Below, in pieces: positions 35,489-43,891 of a stretch of 64,000 nt of DNA. Under the pieces are notes generated by a model, which ran no database searches, was not told where the DNA came from, and was given only the letters and a program-made list of their open reading frames with translations. How positions within the stretch are numbered: position 1 is the stretch's first letter; the number at the start of each line of letters is the position of its first letter. The stretch is from positions 62,001 through 126,000 of the forward strand of contig VXYS01000003.1 in NCBI GenBank assembly GCA_009845905.1, given 5' to 3'. Source of the stretch: Gammaproteobacteria bacterium. GTDB lineage: Bacteria > Pseudomonadota > Gammaproteobacteria > Steroidobacterales > Foliamicaceae. A program made the position numbers and the translations under genes.

Positions 35489-36520
35489 ATGTTCATGAAG
35501 TCCTTGCTTGAAGGCGTTGTCAGCCGGCGTGCGCTGATGGGCGGGGCGCTGGGCGGACTGGCAGCGGCGGGCCTCACCGCCTGCGGCGCGCCGAACGGCA
35601 GCGAGGAGGAGCCCGCTGCCGCCGGTGCTTCGGGCACGGACGGCGCCCTGGATTTCAGCAAGCCTGCCGACAATCTCCACGCGTTCGGGAAGATCTGGGG
35701 CACCTTCGCCGACAAGCCCGTCTACATGGGTTTCCAGGGCGTTCAGTTCGCGCGGATCGGCGTGAACAAGCTGGTCCCGCTGTTCGGCTACGTCGGTTGC
35801 GGCAACAACCAGTCCATGATCGACGAAAACGGCCACCTGTGGGTGCGCGGGACCGAGGCGGGCTATTTCACCGACCTGGCTTCCGGCGAAATCATCGACT
35901 ACTGGGACAACCCGTACAGCGGCGAGCGGGTGGAAGTGTTCCCGTTTCTGAACGACCGGTTCCGCGGCCGGGTCACCGAGGAAATGCCGCGCTATGCCAT
36001 GGGCGACGTGTCCGACGACACCCGGTTGAACCCCGCCGACGCGGTTGAAGAAGAAGGCGGCATGATTCCCTTCCTCCTGCCGTTCCAGCGCGTCCACGAC
36101 CAGTACCTGCTGCCTCTGGAATACATGCACGAGTACGTCAACCCGGTCACGCCCGAGGGCTGGCCCAGGGCCTCGACCGGACCCAGGATCAACCCCTCCG
36201 AGCACTTCGTCTTCTATGTTCCGGCAGCGGAGCTGGACGACCGCAGCAATCCGTCGGCCCGCTTCCACGCCGGGTTCATGCGCACGTCGCCATGGTGGCC
36301 GTGGATGCGGATGGGCCGGACCGAGGTGAAGGATGCCGCCCTGTTCGGGCGCATGCACAGCTTCAAGATCTCGGGCGAACTCGACAATGTCCCGCGCGTG
36401 GTCCTGGAGCGCCTGGAGCGTGACAGACCCGACCTGCTGGAGCCTCAGACCGACTGGGCGGCCCTGGAGCCGATAGGCACCTGGGAGGCGTTCGCCAGGG
36501 AGGTCCCGCGGGAGGTCTAG
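35489..36520 (+). CDS. DUF1838 exported (lipo)protein, paralog 2
   Basis: The 343-residue near-copy of the gene at 34442 keeps the same leader (SRRALMGGALGGLAAAGLTA, then CG), IIDYWDNPYSGERVEVF and TSPWWPWMRMGRT. Differences concentrate around residues 100-110 and 165-210. Tandem duplication followed by divergence is the simplest reading. It is convergent with the CDF transporter gene with only nine bases between. Confidence 0.85.
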   Translation: MFMKSLLEGVVSRRALMGGALGGLAAAGLTACGAPNGSEEEPAAAGASGTDGALDFSKPADNLHAFGKIWGTFADKPVYMGFQGVQFARIGVNKLVPLFGYVGCGNNQSMIDENGHLWVRGTEAGYFTDLASGEIIDYWDNPYSGERVEVFPFLNDRFRGRVTEEMPRYAMGDVSDDTRLNPADAVEEEGGMIPFLLPFQRVHDQYLLPLEYMHEYVNPVTPEGWPRASTGPRINPSEHFVFYVPAAELDDRSNPSARFHAGFMRTSPWWPWMRMGRTEVKDAALFGRMHSFKISGELDNVPRVVLERLERDRPDLLEPQTDWAALEPIGTWEAFAREVPREV

Positions 36521-36529
36521 GCGGCGGCG

Positions 36530-37438
36530 TCAGGCCTTGCCGAATTCGCGGGGGCCGGCGTGGTAGCCCTCCGGATCGGGGTGCAACAGCAGTTCGCAAC
36601 CGGGAAACTCCGCGAAGATGCGCATCTCCACCTCGTCGAGGATTTCATGGGCTTCCGCCAGGCTCAGGCCGGCGTCCAGCAATACGTGGAACTGCACGAT
36701 GTAGTTCGAGCCTCCGTGGCGCGTCTTCAGGTCGTGAATGTCGATTACGGCGGGGTGGCTCTCCGCAAGTTCGGTAATGAGCTCGCGGTCCTTGTCGGGA
36801 ATCTCCCGGTCCATCAGGATGTCCAGCGCGTGTTTTGCGATCTTCCAGACGCCGAACAGGAGATAGGCAATCACCGCCGCTGCCACCAGCGGGTCGGCCA
36901 GCCAGCCGCCCGGCCAGGCCGCCACGGCGATCGCCGCGGCCACGCCCAGGTTGATTACCAGGTCGGTCCTGTAATGCATGGCGTCCGCTTCGATTGCGGC
37001 GGATCCCGTCACGAGGCGAACGTAGCGTTGAATCCCGAGCAGCAACAGCGTCATTGCGACGGACACCCCCATGACCGCAATGCCGGTCGAGGCATTCTCG
37101 ACGGCGGCGGGCGACAGGATCCGCTCCACCGACTCCTTCAGCACGAAGACTGCCGATGCGGCGATGATCAGGGACTGCGCCAGCGCCGCCAGCCCTTCCG
37201 CCTTGCCGTGGCCGAAACGGTGTTCCTTGTCGGCAGGCTTGAGCGATACCGTAACCGCGAAGAACGTAATCAGCGATCCCAGAACGTCCAGCGTCGAATC
37301 CACCAGCGAACTGAGCAGCGACACGGAGTCCGTGGCCTGCCACGCCCAGGCCTTGATGACCACCAGTATTGCGGCGGTGGTCACCGAAGAGTAGGTGGCC
37401 AGGCGCAACAACCGGCGCCGCAAGCGCCCCGCAACCAT
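36530..37438 (-). CDS. Cation diffusion facilitator (FieF-like) metal exporter
   Basis: The 302-residue protein has six membrane helices, the first beginning LATYSSVTTAAILVVIKAWA. The CDF metal sites are SLLSSLVDSTLDVLGS (Asp on helix 2), HRFGHGKAEGLAALAQ and DAMHYRTDLVINLGVA (helix 5 His and Asp). The C-terminal cytoplasmic domain has HDLKTRHGGSNYIVQFHV. It exports Fe, Zn or similar ions against protons. Starts at 37438 and 37462 are both possible; the first fits family length best. It is divergent from the tmRNA gene. Confidence 0.9.
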   Translation of the reverse strand: MVAGRLRRRLLRLATYSSVTTAAILVVIKAWAWQATDSVSLLSSLVDSTLDVLGSLITFFAVTVSLKPADKEHRFGHGKAEGLAALAQSLIIAASAVFVLKESVERILSPAAVENASTGIAVMGVSVAMTLLLLGIQRYVRLVTGSAAIEADAMHYRTDLVINLGVAAAIAVAAWPGGWLADPLVAAAVIAYLLFGVWKIAKHALDILMDREIPDKDRELITELAESHPAVIDIHDLKTRHGGSNYIVQFHVLLDAGLSLAEAHEILDEVEMRIFAEFPGCELLLHPDPEGYHAGPREFGKA

Positions 37439-37532
37439 GGGTCCACCGGCTCCCGCGGTCATGTGGAGCAGGCGTTTCAAACGGGTGCGAAGAGAGCGGG
37501 ACACGGGTGCGTTTGAATCGGTCGCAAAGCGG

Positions 37533-37538
37533 TACAAT
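37533..37538 (+). promoter_or_regulatory. Probable -10 box of the tmRNA promoter
   Basis: TACAAT lies 12 bases before the expected tmRNA 5' end at 37550, the right distance for a -10. The -35 is unclear: TTGAAT at 37513-37518 is a fair match but gives a spacer of only 14 bases. Confidence 0.45.
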
Positions 37539-37549
37539 AGCCCATCTAC

Positions 37550-37902
37550 GGGGGCGACACGGCTTCGACGTGGGCTGTGAGACCCTTGGTGTGCATGCCG
37601 AGGCGCAGGGTTCCTCGTTAATCCGCCTGCAAACCCAATAGTTGCCAACGACGACAACTACGCTCTAGCGGCTTGACCGCTAGCGTTCCTGCCAGGATTT
37701 CCTGTGGCCAGGCCGGAGCGTCGCTTGCACAGGATCGCTCGTAGAACCGATCGGCGATTACGAGTTAAGAGATAGCCGATCACAGCGGCAATTCATTCCT
37801 GCCCGTCGGAGAATTACCGTCTATCAAGACGCGGCTAAGCATGTAGAGCGCCTTGGGCAGTAGCGCTTGCGGACGCGGGTTCGATTCCCGCCGCCTCCAC
37901 CA
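37550..37902 (+). ncRNA. ssrA: Transfer-messenger RNA (tmRNA)
   Basis: The 353-base gene begins GGGGGCGACACGGCTTCGAC and ends GGTTCGATTCCCGCCGCCTC followed by CACCA. The 5' GGGGGCG pairs with the 3' CGCCTCC through one G-U pair, forming the tRNA-like acceptor. The tag frame at 37644-37676 reads ANDDNYALAA then TGA, a classic proteobacterial tag. CCA is encoded. This is the one-piece form. It rescues stalled ribosomes with SmpB, whose gene is not in the window. hicBA follows 44 bases later. Confidence 0.97.
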
Positions 37903-37946
37903 AGTTAAACTATTTTGAATGTTCCATCCTATCGCGGGAGGGCATC

Positions 37947-38150
37947 ATGAATTTGAGAGTTGTGGTTCACGAGGCCGAGGAGGGCGGCTACTGGGCGGAG
38001 GTGCCGGCCGTTCCCGGGTGCGTGACCCAGGCGGACACCCTGGAAGAACTGCGCAAGAACATTCATGAAGCGATCGAAGGTTGTCTTTCGGTCGAAGTGC
38101 GGGACATTGCTATAACGGAAACCGATCAAATTATTGAAGTTGCGGTGTGA
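37947..38150 (+). CDS. hicB: HicB-type antitoxin (short form)
   Basis: The 67-residue product has the HicB partial RNase H-like core: VVVHEAEEGGYWAEVPAVPG, then CVTQADTLEELRKNIHEAIE. It lacks the C-terminal DNA-binding domain of longer HicB proteins, so how it controls transcription is unclear. It precedes hicA with a four-base overlap. The order hicB-hicA is the reverse of the E. coli operon but is common elsewhere. Confidence 0.9.
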   Translation: MNLRVVVHEAEEGGYWAEVPAVPGCVTQADTLEELRKNIHEAIEGCLSVEVRDIAITETDQIIEVAV

Positions 38151-38353
38151 AATCCGTAAGCGGCAAAAGGATTTGCCAAGTGCTTGAATCAAAGGGCTGG
38201 CAATTGAAGCGGATACGCGGAAGTCATTTCATTTACGCAAAAGAAGGTCAAGTTGCCCGCATTTCAGTTCCCGTTCATGGGTCTGCAGCGCTGAAACGCG
38301 GATTGCAGGCGCATCTTATGAAAATCGCAAAGATAGATGCGAGCGATTTGTAG
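38147..38353 (+). CDS. hicA: HicA-type mRNA interferase toxin
   Basis: The 68-residue product has the double-stranded RNA-binding-like HicA fold. The catalytic His27 lies in RIRGSHFIY, and VPVHGSAALKRGLQAHLMKI follows. HicA cuts mRNA independently of ribosomes when HicB is lost. The GTG start at 38147 overlaps the hicB stop (GTGA). Cut mRNAs would need tmRNA rescue, and that gene lies just upstream. Confidence 0.92.
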   Translation: MKSVSGKRICQVLESKGWQLKRIRGSHFIYAKEGQVARISVPVHGSAALKRGLQAHLMKIAKIDASDL

Positions 38354-38419
38354 GAATCCCCGCTGCCGCGACAAATTTGATCGGGCGGTTCGCGAGTTTG
38401 AGGAAGCCCTGAAGCCATA

Positions 38420-39385
38420 ATGGGTGCTGCGATGCTCCACCTTTACTTCAACCGTGCCTCCGGTAACGGTTACAAGCCGACACTGCTGCTTGCCGCATTG
38501 TTCCTTGCGTCCTCCCTCTCTCCAGCGCAGGCGCAGGACGGGTTTTATTTCGGGTTGGAAATCGGCGCGGCGTCGGCGCCGGGGGTGGATACGTCGATGA
38601 CCGACAACGACGTGTCAACCCGCTGTGACGGCTTCATCAACAGCGAGGCCTACCTGGAGGACCCGGCAGGCCCCGGATGCGCCGATCCCGCGCCCGGGCT
38701 CTGGTTTTTCGAGCATGACGGCGGTAGCGGCATTCTCGCCGGGGTGTCGGTGGGATACCGCCGGGGGAACTTTCGGCTTGAAGGCGAGTACTTCTATGGC
38801 GGCGTCGAACACGATTCCACAGACGACTCGGTAATGATCGCCGACGAGGACGCGATACAGCGTCTGAAGCGCGAGCAGGAACTGGCGGTTGTGGAGGCCG
38901 TGCTGGGCGATGCCGTTTCACACAGCCTGTTCGCCAATCTGCACTACGACTTCCGTTCGGCATCGCGGCTGACGCCCTATGTGGGCGTGGGCGCCGGATT
39001 TTCCAGGGTCTCGCTCGATTACTTCAACCGCTGGGCGCGGCGCATCGATCCGGCGAGCATCACCACTTTCGGCAGCGAACCGCAGGGTCTCAGGCTGAAC
39101 GAAAAACTGGCCGGAACCACCACCATCGCCAACGCCAGGCATTCCGACACGGTATTCGGCTATCAGCTGGTCGCGGGAGTGGATTACCGGCTACGGGAGG
39201 CGCTGAGCATCGGGCTCAAGCTCCGCTGGGCCGACTTCGGCGAATTCGAGCACGAGCGCGAGTGGGACCAGCTGCGCAGCCATGACTCGGCACGCAGCCC
39301 CGGCGGCGTCCGGGTGCGGTATAAACTGATGAGCGAAGATCTAAGGTTCCTGAGCCTCGGCCTCAATCTGAAGTACCACTTCTAG
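38420..39385 (+). CDS. Outer-membrane beta-barrel protein (OmpA/porin-like family)
   Basis: The 321-residue product has a signal peptide (LLLAALFLASSLSPAQAQ). It then shows alternating hydrophobic strands: GFYFGLEIGAASAPG, GILAGVSVGYRRGNFRLEGE, LTPYVGVGAGFSRVS and the terminal LSLGLNLKYHF ending in Phe, which signals barrel assembly. About eight strands fit a small beta barrel. Two cysteines (RCDGF and GCADP) could close an outer loop. An ATG 12 bases into the frame (38432) is an equal start. It is followed by perfect hairpin E. Confidence 0.82.
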   Translation: MGAAMLHLYFNRASGNGYKPTLLLAALFLASSLSPAQAQDGFYFGLEIGAASAPGVDTSMTDNDVSTRCDGFINSEAYLEDPAGPGCADPAPGLWFFEHDGGSGILAGVSVGYRRGNFRLEGEYFYGGVEHDSTDDSVMIADEDAIQRLKREQELAVVEAVLGDAVSHSLFANLHYDFRSASRLTPYVGVGAGFSRVSLDYFNRWARRIDPASITTFGSEPQGLRLNEKLAGTTTIANARHSDTVFGYQLVAGVDYRLREALSIGLKLRWADFGEFEHEREWDQLRSHDSARSPGGVRVRYKLMSEDLRFLSLGLNLKYHF

Positions 39386-39391
39386 CCCTCG

Positions 39392-39441
39392 AACATAGTA
39401 CCCATGGCGCGGACCATGAACCGCGCCATGGGTACTATGTT
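39392..39441. repeat. Perfect 21-bp inverted repeat (hairpin E), 8-base loop
   Basis: Arms 39392-39412 and 39421-39441 are exact complements around the loop ACCATGAA. It lies six bases after the beta-barrel stop and 15 before the SDR start. It has no clear U-tract and its sequence is unlike copies A-D. It may end or protect the upstream message, or limit read-through into the SDR operon. Confidence 0.8.
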
Positions 39442-39456
39442 TGGCGAGAGGCGCCG

Positions 39457-40221
39457 GTGGACGAATTTTCGGAAAGAGTTGCTGTCGTTACGGGCGCGGC
39501 AAGGGGTCTGGGGGCCGCCTACGCACGCGCTCTGGCCGAACGGGGCGCCGCCGTCTCGGTGCTGGATGTGTTGGCCGATCAGGCCAAAGGCGTGGCGGAA
39601 GATATTGTCTCCAGGGGCGGACGCGCACTGGCCGTGGAAACGGACGTTTCGGACCGCAACGCCTTTGGCGCGGCCGTGGACGCGACCATCAGGGAGTTCG
39701 GACTGGTCGACATCCTGATCAACAACGCCGGTTTCGGCACCACCGATCAAACCCATGGGGTGCCGTGGTACGAATGGCCGGGAGAGGCATGGGACGAGGT
39801 CGTGGCCGTCAACATGCGCGGGTGCTTCTTCGGCGCCCAGGCGGTCGCGCCTCACATGATGGAGCGCGGCTGGGGCCGTATCATCAACGTGTCATCGGCC
39901 ACCTTCTGGAGCCCCGTGGCCGAAGCCGCACACTACGTGGCCGCGAAGGGAGGAGTGATCGGTCTCACCCGGGCGCTGGCCAAAGGACTGGGCAATCACG
40001 GGGTGACGGTCAATACCCTGGTGCCGGGGCTGACCCGGACCGAGCAGATGGACGGCATGTACCCGCCCGAAGTCTTCGAACAATACGCCAGGATGCGCGC
40101 CATTCAACGGGATGAGGTTCCCCGGGACCTGGTGGGGACGGTCCTCTACCTGTGTTCAACCGCCAGCGACTTTGTTACCGGCCAGGCATTCATTGTGGAC
40201 GGCGGGCATATCTTTGACTGA
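39457..40221 (+). CDS. Short-chain dehydrogenase/reductase 1
   Basis: The 254-residue cytoplasmic protein has the SDR pattern: VVTGAARGLGAAYARAL (NAD(P) site), DILINNAGF, catalytic Ser in INVSSATFW, and HYVAAKGGVIG with Tyr and Lys, then NTLVPGLTRTE. An acid at the end of strand 2 (SVLDVL) suggests NAD preference. The start is GTG at 39457 after GAGAGG. It overlaps the second SDR gene, its paralog, and opens a plus-strand run ending in the TRAP genes. It probably oxidises an alcohol derived from the imported compound. Confidence 0.9.
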   Translation: MDEFSERVAVVTGAARGLGAAYARALAERGAAVSVLDVLADQAKGVAEDIVSRGGRALAVETDVSDRNAFGAAVDATIREFGLVDILINNAGFGTTDQTHGVPWYEWPGEAWDEVVAVNMRGCFFGAQAVAPHMMERGWGRIINVSSATFWSPVAEAAHYVAAKGGVIGLTRALAKGLGNHGVTVNTLVPGLTRTEQMDGMYPPEVFEQYARMRAIQRDEVPRDLVGTVLYLCSTASDFVTGQAFIVDGGHIFD

Positions 40222-41011
40222 ACACGAAGAGACGATTCCAAATGCGTCCAGCGCATTGTCCGCCGGCGAGCTCGACGGAAAGGTCGCGGTGATCACCGGA
40301 GGCGGGGGAGATATCGCCCGCCACTACGCCAGGGCCATTGCCGAAGCAGGCGCGGCCATCGCTCTAATCGACATTATGCCGGACAAGGCGGCAGATGCCG
40401 CCGAAGCGTTAACGAATGCGGGATATGATGCCCTGGGCCTGACTGCTGACGTAGGCAACAAGAAACAGCTTCAGGGGGCAGTGGACAGGATCATCGACGG
40501 CTTCGGCGGTATCGATATTCTGGTCAACAACGCCGGCTATGCCACCACCATCGACTTTGTGGACATTCCGGAGGAAGAGTTCGACAAGGTCCTCGATGCG
40601 AACCTCAAGGGCGCATTTCTGTTGAGCCAGTTGGCGGTTCCCTCCATGAAACAGCGCGGAGGGGGCAAGATTGTCAATCTCACTTCCACCGTGTCCAGGA
40701 CGGGACCGGGAGACCTGGTCCATTACGTGGCTGCCAAGAGCGGGATCATCGGCATGACCCGGGCCCTGGCCCGTGCCCTGGGGCCTTTCAACATTACAGT
40801 AAACGCGCTGGCCCCCGGCATGGTCGCGACCGAACCCATCACCGCTTTGTATCCCACGGAAGTCCTCGACCGCTCCGCCGCGGGCAGAGCCATCCAGCGC
40901 TGGGAATACGCGGAGGACCTGGTGGGGACACTGACGTTTCTCTGTTCCCCGGCCAGCGACTTCATGACCGGCCAGACCATCTTCGTCGATGGCGGCCATG
41001 TATTCGATTGA
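40214..41011 (+). CDS. Short-chain dehydrogenase/reductase 2
   Basis: The 265-residue paralog of the preceding SDR has VAVITGGGGDIARHYARA, DILVNNAGYATT, active Ser in VNLTSTVSRTG and HYVAAKSGIIGM. No ATG starts the frame at a normal place. TTG at 40214, overlapping the upstream stop, is the best choice; the frame upstream of it is a shadow. The cofactor loop GGGGDIAR differs from the GxxxGxG of SDR 1, where the third Gly is replaced by Ala. The two may act on opposite stereoisomers or sequential steps; this is inference. Confidence 0.87.
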   Translation: MTEHEETIPNASSALSAGELDGKVAVITGGGGDIARHYARAIAEAGAAIALIDIMPDKAADAAEALTNAGYDALGLTADVGNKKQLQGAVDRIIDGFGGIDILVNNAGYATTIDFVDIPEEEFDKVLDANLKGAFLLSQLAVPSMKQRGGGKIVNLTSTVSRTGPGDLVHYVAAKSGIIGMTRALARALGPFNITVNALAPGMVATEPITALYPTEVLDRSAAGRAIQRWEYAEDLVGTLTFLCSPASDFMTGQTIFVDGGHVFD

Positions 41012-41017
41012 CCGGCC

Positions 41018-41758
41018 ATGCCCCACGTCACCAACGATGCCCTGAAGCTGCACTACGAGACCGAGGGCGCCGGACGGCCGGTCCTGTTCCTGCACGGCTA
41101 CACGTCCACCATCGCCCTATGGCACGACCAGGTTCCCGTTTTCCGCCCCCACTACCGGCTGATCCGCATGGACCTCAGGGGTCACGGCGAAAGCGAGGGG
41201 ACTGGCATGGACGGCTATACCTTTGCCGCCCTGGCCGGAGATGCCCTGGCCGTCCTCAATCGGGAGGGCATTGAACGAGCCACGATCGTCGGTCACTCCA
41301 TGGGCGGCATGGTCGCGCAGGAACTCCTCGCCCGCCACGGCGACCGTGTGAGCGCTGCCGTTTTCAGCAGCACCACCTGCAAGGCGCCCGCGCGGGAGTA
41401 CTTTCAGCCGGTCGTGGAGTGGGCCGTAAAGCTGGGCGATATCCCCCCCGGTGAACGCGCCGCCGATCCGCTGACGCGCAGTTGCAAGCCCGTTTCCGAG
41501 TCTACCGCCCGGGGCTGCGGGGAATTGCAGATGAATATGGAGAACTTCGCAGACTCGCTGAAAGGCAGCACCACGCCATGTCTTGTCATCCGGGGCAGCG
41601 AAGAATCGGCCACCATCGTCAGCGGCTCGTCCATGCTTCTAGACGTACTGCCCATTGCGCAGGAGGCGGTCATTGACGGGGCCGGCCACGTGCCCCAAAT
41701 CACCCATTCCGCTGTATACAACGACGTTCTGGCCGATTTTTTGCGCCAAATGCACTAG
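41018..41758 (+). CDS. Alpha/beta hydrolase (enol-lactonase-like)
   Basis: The 246-residue cytoplasmic protein has oxyanion-side LFLHGYTSTIALW, RMDLRGHGESEG, nucleophile Ser in VGHSMGGMVAQE and terminal His in IDGAGHVPQI, the build of 3-oxoadipate enol-lactonase-like hydrolases. The usual acid strand reads VIRGSEESATIV, with Glu where Asp is common. It follows SDR 2 by six bases. It should open an ester or lactone in the same pathway. Confidence 0.87.
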   Translation: MPHVTNDALKLHYETEGAGRPVLFLHGYTSTIALWHDQVPVFRPHYRLIRMDLRGHGESEGTGMDGYTFAALAGDALAVLNREGIERATIVGHSMGGMVAQELLARHGDRVSAAVFSSTTCKAPAREYFQPVVEWAVKLGDIPPGERAADPLTRSCKPVSESTARGCGELQMNMENFADSLKGSTTPCLVIRGSEESATIVSGSSMLLDVLPIAQEAVIDGAGHVPQITHSAVYNDVLADFLRQMH

Positions 41759-41788
41759 TATTCGGAGGAACACCGTCCGGGGACAACC

Positions 41789-42760
41789 ATGAAATACCTT
41801 CCTCTCTTCGTTGCCATGTTGGGCGTGTCTTTTTCGGCGCTTGCGCAGGGACCTTCGCCTATCAGCCTGGACGAGCTTCGCAAGAAATACGCCGGTGACG
41901 GCAGCCGGTTCGTGACCATCGACGGCGCCGAGATTCATTACCGCGACGAAGGGCAGGGCCCGGCCGTCGTTCTGCTTCACGCCTCGTACTTCAATCTGCT
42001 GTCGTGGGACGGACTGACGGAAGCCCTTGTAAACGACCACCGGGTAATACGGTTCGATTTTCCGAATGTGGGACTGAGCGGGCCGGAGACGAAGGAACCG
42101 CCGGGCGGCAGGTTCAACCTGATCGAGCGCAACGTGGAAGTCTTGAGCGGCCTTGTCGAGGAACTCGGCCTTGACCGGTTCGCCCTGGTCGCGACGTCCA
42201 GCGGGGGCAGCGTCGGGTTCCGTTACGCGTCCCGGTTCCCGGAAAACGTAACGCGGCTTGTGCTCATCAATTCCGCCGGCATGCCCCGGACGGCGCGCAC
42301 GGACCCGAACCGGGCGCGTCCGGAAACCGCGCAATGGGACGACATGCCGGTCAGGCCCCGCGAGTTCTGGGAATTTTCGGTCAACCAGAATTTCCCCTCC
42401 GATGCCGACGCGCCCGACTGGTTCGTCGATCTCGCGTACGACCTCAACCGCCGCACCGAAACAACGCCGGTCGAAAAGTACTTTTTCGAGACCGGCGATC
42501 CCCAGTCCATCCTTTCCGGAATACAGGCGCCGACACTGATCCTTTGGGGCAAGGCGAACCCGACCGTCATGCACCTGGAGGGCGATGTGTTCCAACACTG
42601 GATGACCTCCGCTCCGAGCTTCCTCAAGAAATACGAGGGACTGGGGCACTACCCCTATGTCGAGGCCCCGGAGCGGGTCATCCCGGACGTTGCGGCGTTT
42701 CTCGCCGGCTCATGGGACGACAGGTTGAGGCAGACGCAGCGGGTCAAGGTAACGCCTTAG
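41789..42760 (+). CDS. Exported alpha/beta hydrolase
   Basis: The 323-residue protein has a signal peptide (YLPLFVAMLGVSFSALAQG). It then has the hydrolase set: VVLLHASYFNLLSW, RFDFPNVGLSGPE, nucleophile Ser in VATSSGGSVGF and His in EGLGHYPYVEAPE. The usual HG of the oxyanion loop is HA, and the acid position reads WGKANPTV. It should act in the periplasm, before import by the TRAP system that follows. Confidence 0.85.
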   Translation: MKYLPLFVAMLGVSFSALAQGPSPISLDELRKKYAGDGSRFVTIDGAEIHYRDEGQGPAVVLLHASYFNLLSWDGLTEALVNDHRVIRFDFPNVGLSGPETKEPPGGRFNLIERNVEVLSGLVEELGLDRFALVATSSGGSVGFRYASRFPENVTRLVLINSAGMPRTARTDPNRARPETAQWDDMPVRPREFWEFSVNQNFPSDADAPDWFVDLAYDLNRRTETTPVEKYFFETGDPQSILSGIQAPTLILWGKANPTVMHLEGDVFQHWMTSAPSFLKKYEGLGHYPYVEAPERVIPDVAAFLAGSWDDRLRQTQRVKVTP

Positions 42761-42790
42761 GGGGTTGACCTGCCCGATCCGGTGGCGCCG

Positions 42791-43891
42791 ATGGACCGCT
42801 CCGCCTGGCCTTGCGGGCTGATCGGCGCGCTGTTACTCGTTTGTGCGCCGGCGGCGGCAAGCGCGGCGGACCCGGTCGAACTGGTAGTCAACCAGGTCGC
42901 GCCGCCGAATCACTTCTACCACAGGGACGTACTCGTGCCCTGGGCCGGGGAGGTCGCCCGGGTCACGCAAGGACGGGTCAGGCTGAGGTTCAGCGTGGCG
43001 CCGCTGGGCAGCTACCGCCGCAACTTCGACATGGCCTGGGCCGGCCTGGTCGATATCGCCGGCGGCAACCAGAGCTCGACGCCGGGCCGCTTCGTCGTGA
43101 CGCAGGTCAATGAAACGCCGTTTCTGGCCAGCAGCGACGTCGAGGCTCTTTCGGTCGCATTGTGGCGCACGCACGAACGCTTTCTCCACAGGGCCGAGGA
43201 ATTCGCGGGGACCCGGTTGCTGGCGCTGCACGCCAGCGGCACCCAGCACTGGTTCACGGTGGAGAAGCCGATTGAGCGGCTTGACGACATACGCGGGCTC
43301 AAGATGGCGGCGCCCAGCGACGTGGGCGCCCGGTTGCTGTCCGCCGTCGGCGCGATTCCCGTTTTCCTGACCGCGCCGGAAATCCACGATGCGCTGTCGC
43401 GCGGAATCCTCGACGGCGTGAGCATGCCCTACAGCGGCGTTACCCGCCTGGGCCTGCAGCCGTATCTTCGCTATCAGACGCGCCTGGCCGGCGGCGTGGG
43501 TTTGAGCTTCGGGGGGTTTTTCCTGACCGCCAATGCTAGGAGCTGGTCGCGCATACCGACCGCTGACCAGGCGGCGATACTCGGGATTTCGGGCGAGGCG
43601 TACGCCCGCCGGGCGGCCAAGGTCTTCAACAGGGAAGGGGCGGCGTCGGCGCGGGAAATGCTGGCGGCCGGCATCGTCGATGTGGAGACGGCCGCCGGGT
43701 TTGACGACGATCTTCGTGAGGCCACGGCGTTCCTGGACATCGAATGGATGGCGAAGGCCGAGGCCGCGGGGGTGGACGCCGGGGCCGCGCTTCAGTACTT
43801 CCGCGAGGAGGTGCGGCGCGAGAGCGAGCGGCTCGGGGGCCCGCGCCCGGCAGGCGAAGTCCCGGGGGACGAAGGCGAGGCCGCGCGGTGA
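42791..43891 (+). CDS. TRAP transporter substrate-binding protein (DctP family)
   Basis: The 366-residue periplasmic protein has a signal peptide (LIGALLLVCAPAAASAAD). The DctP pattern follows: APPNHFYHRDVLVPWAGEVA, the strand FSVAPLGSYRRNFDMAWAG, LASSDVEALSVALW and later GLKMAAPSDVGARLL. It captures an organic anion for the permeases next to it. The ATG at 42791 is chosen over GTG at 42782. Its stop overlaps the small permease start (GTGA). Substrate not predictable; carboxylates are typical. Confidence 0.9.
   Translation: MDRSAWPCGLIGALLLVCAPAAASAADPVELVVNQVAPPNHFYHRDVLVPWAGEVARVTQGRVRLRFSVAPLGSYRRNFDMAWAGLVDIAGGNQSSTPGRFVVTQVNETPFLASSDVEALSVALWRTHERFLHRAEEFAGTRLLALHASGTQHWFTVEKPIERLDDIRGLKMAAPSDVGARLLSAVGAIPVFLTAPEIHDALSRGILDGVSMPYSGVTRLGLQPYLRYQTRLAGGVGLSFGGFFLTANARSWSRIPTADQAAILGISGEAYARRAAKVFNREGAASAREMLAAGIVDVETAAGFDDDLREATAFLDIEWMAKAEAAGVDAGAALQYFREEVRRESERLGGPRPAGEVPGDEGEAAR

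Noticed and set aside
37870..38420. Island attachment site at the tmRNA 3' end
   Set aside because: No integrase gene and no repeated copy of the tmRNA 3' end were found downstream in the window.
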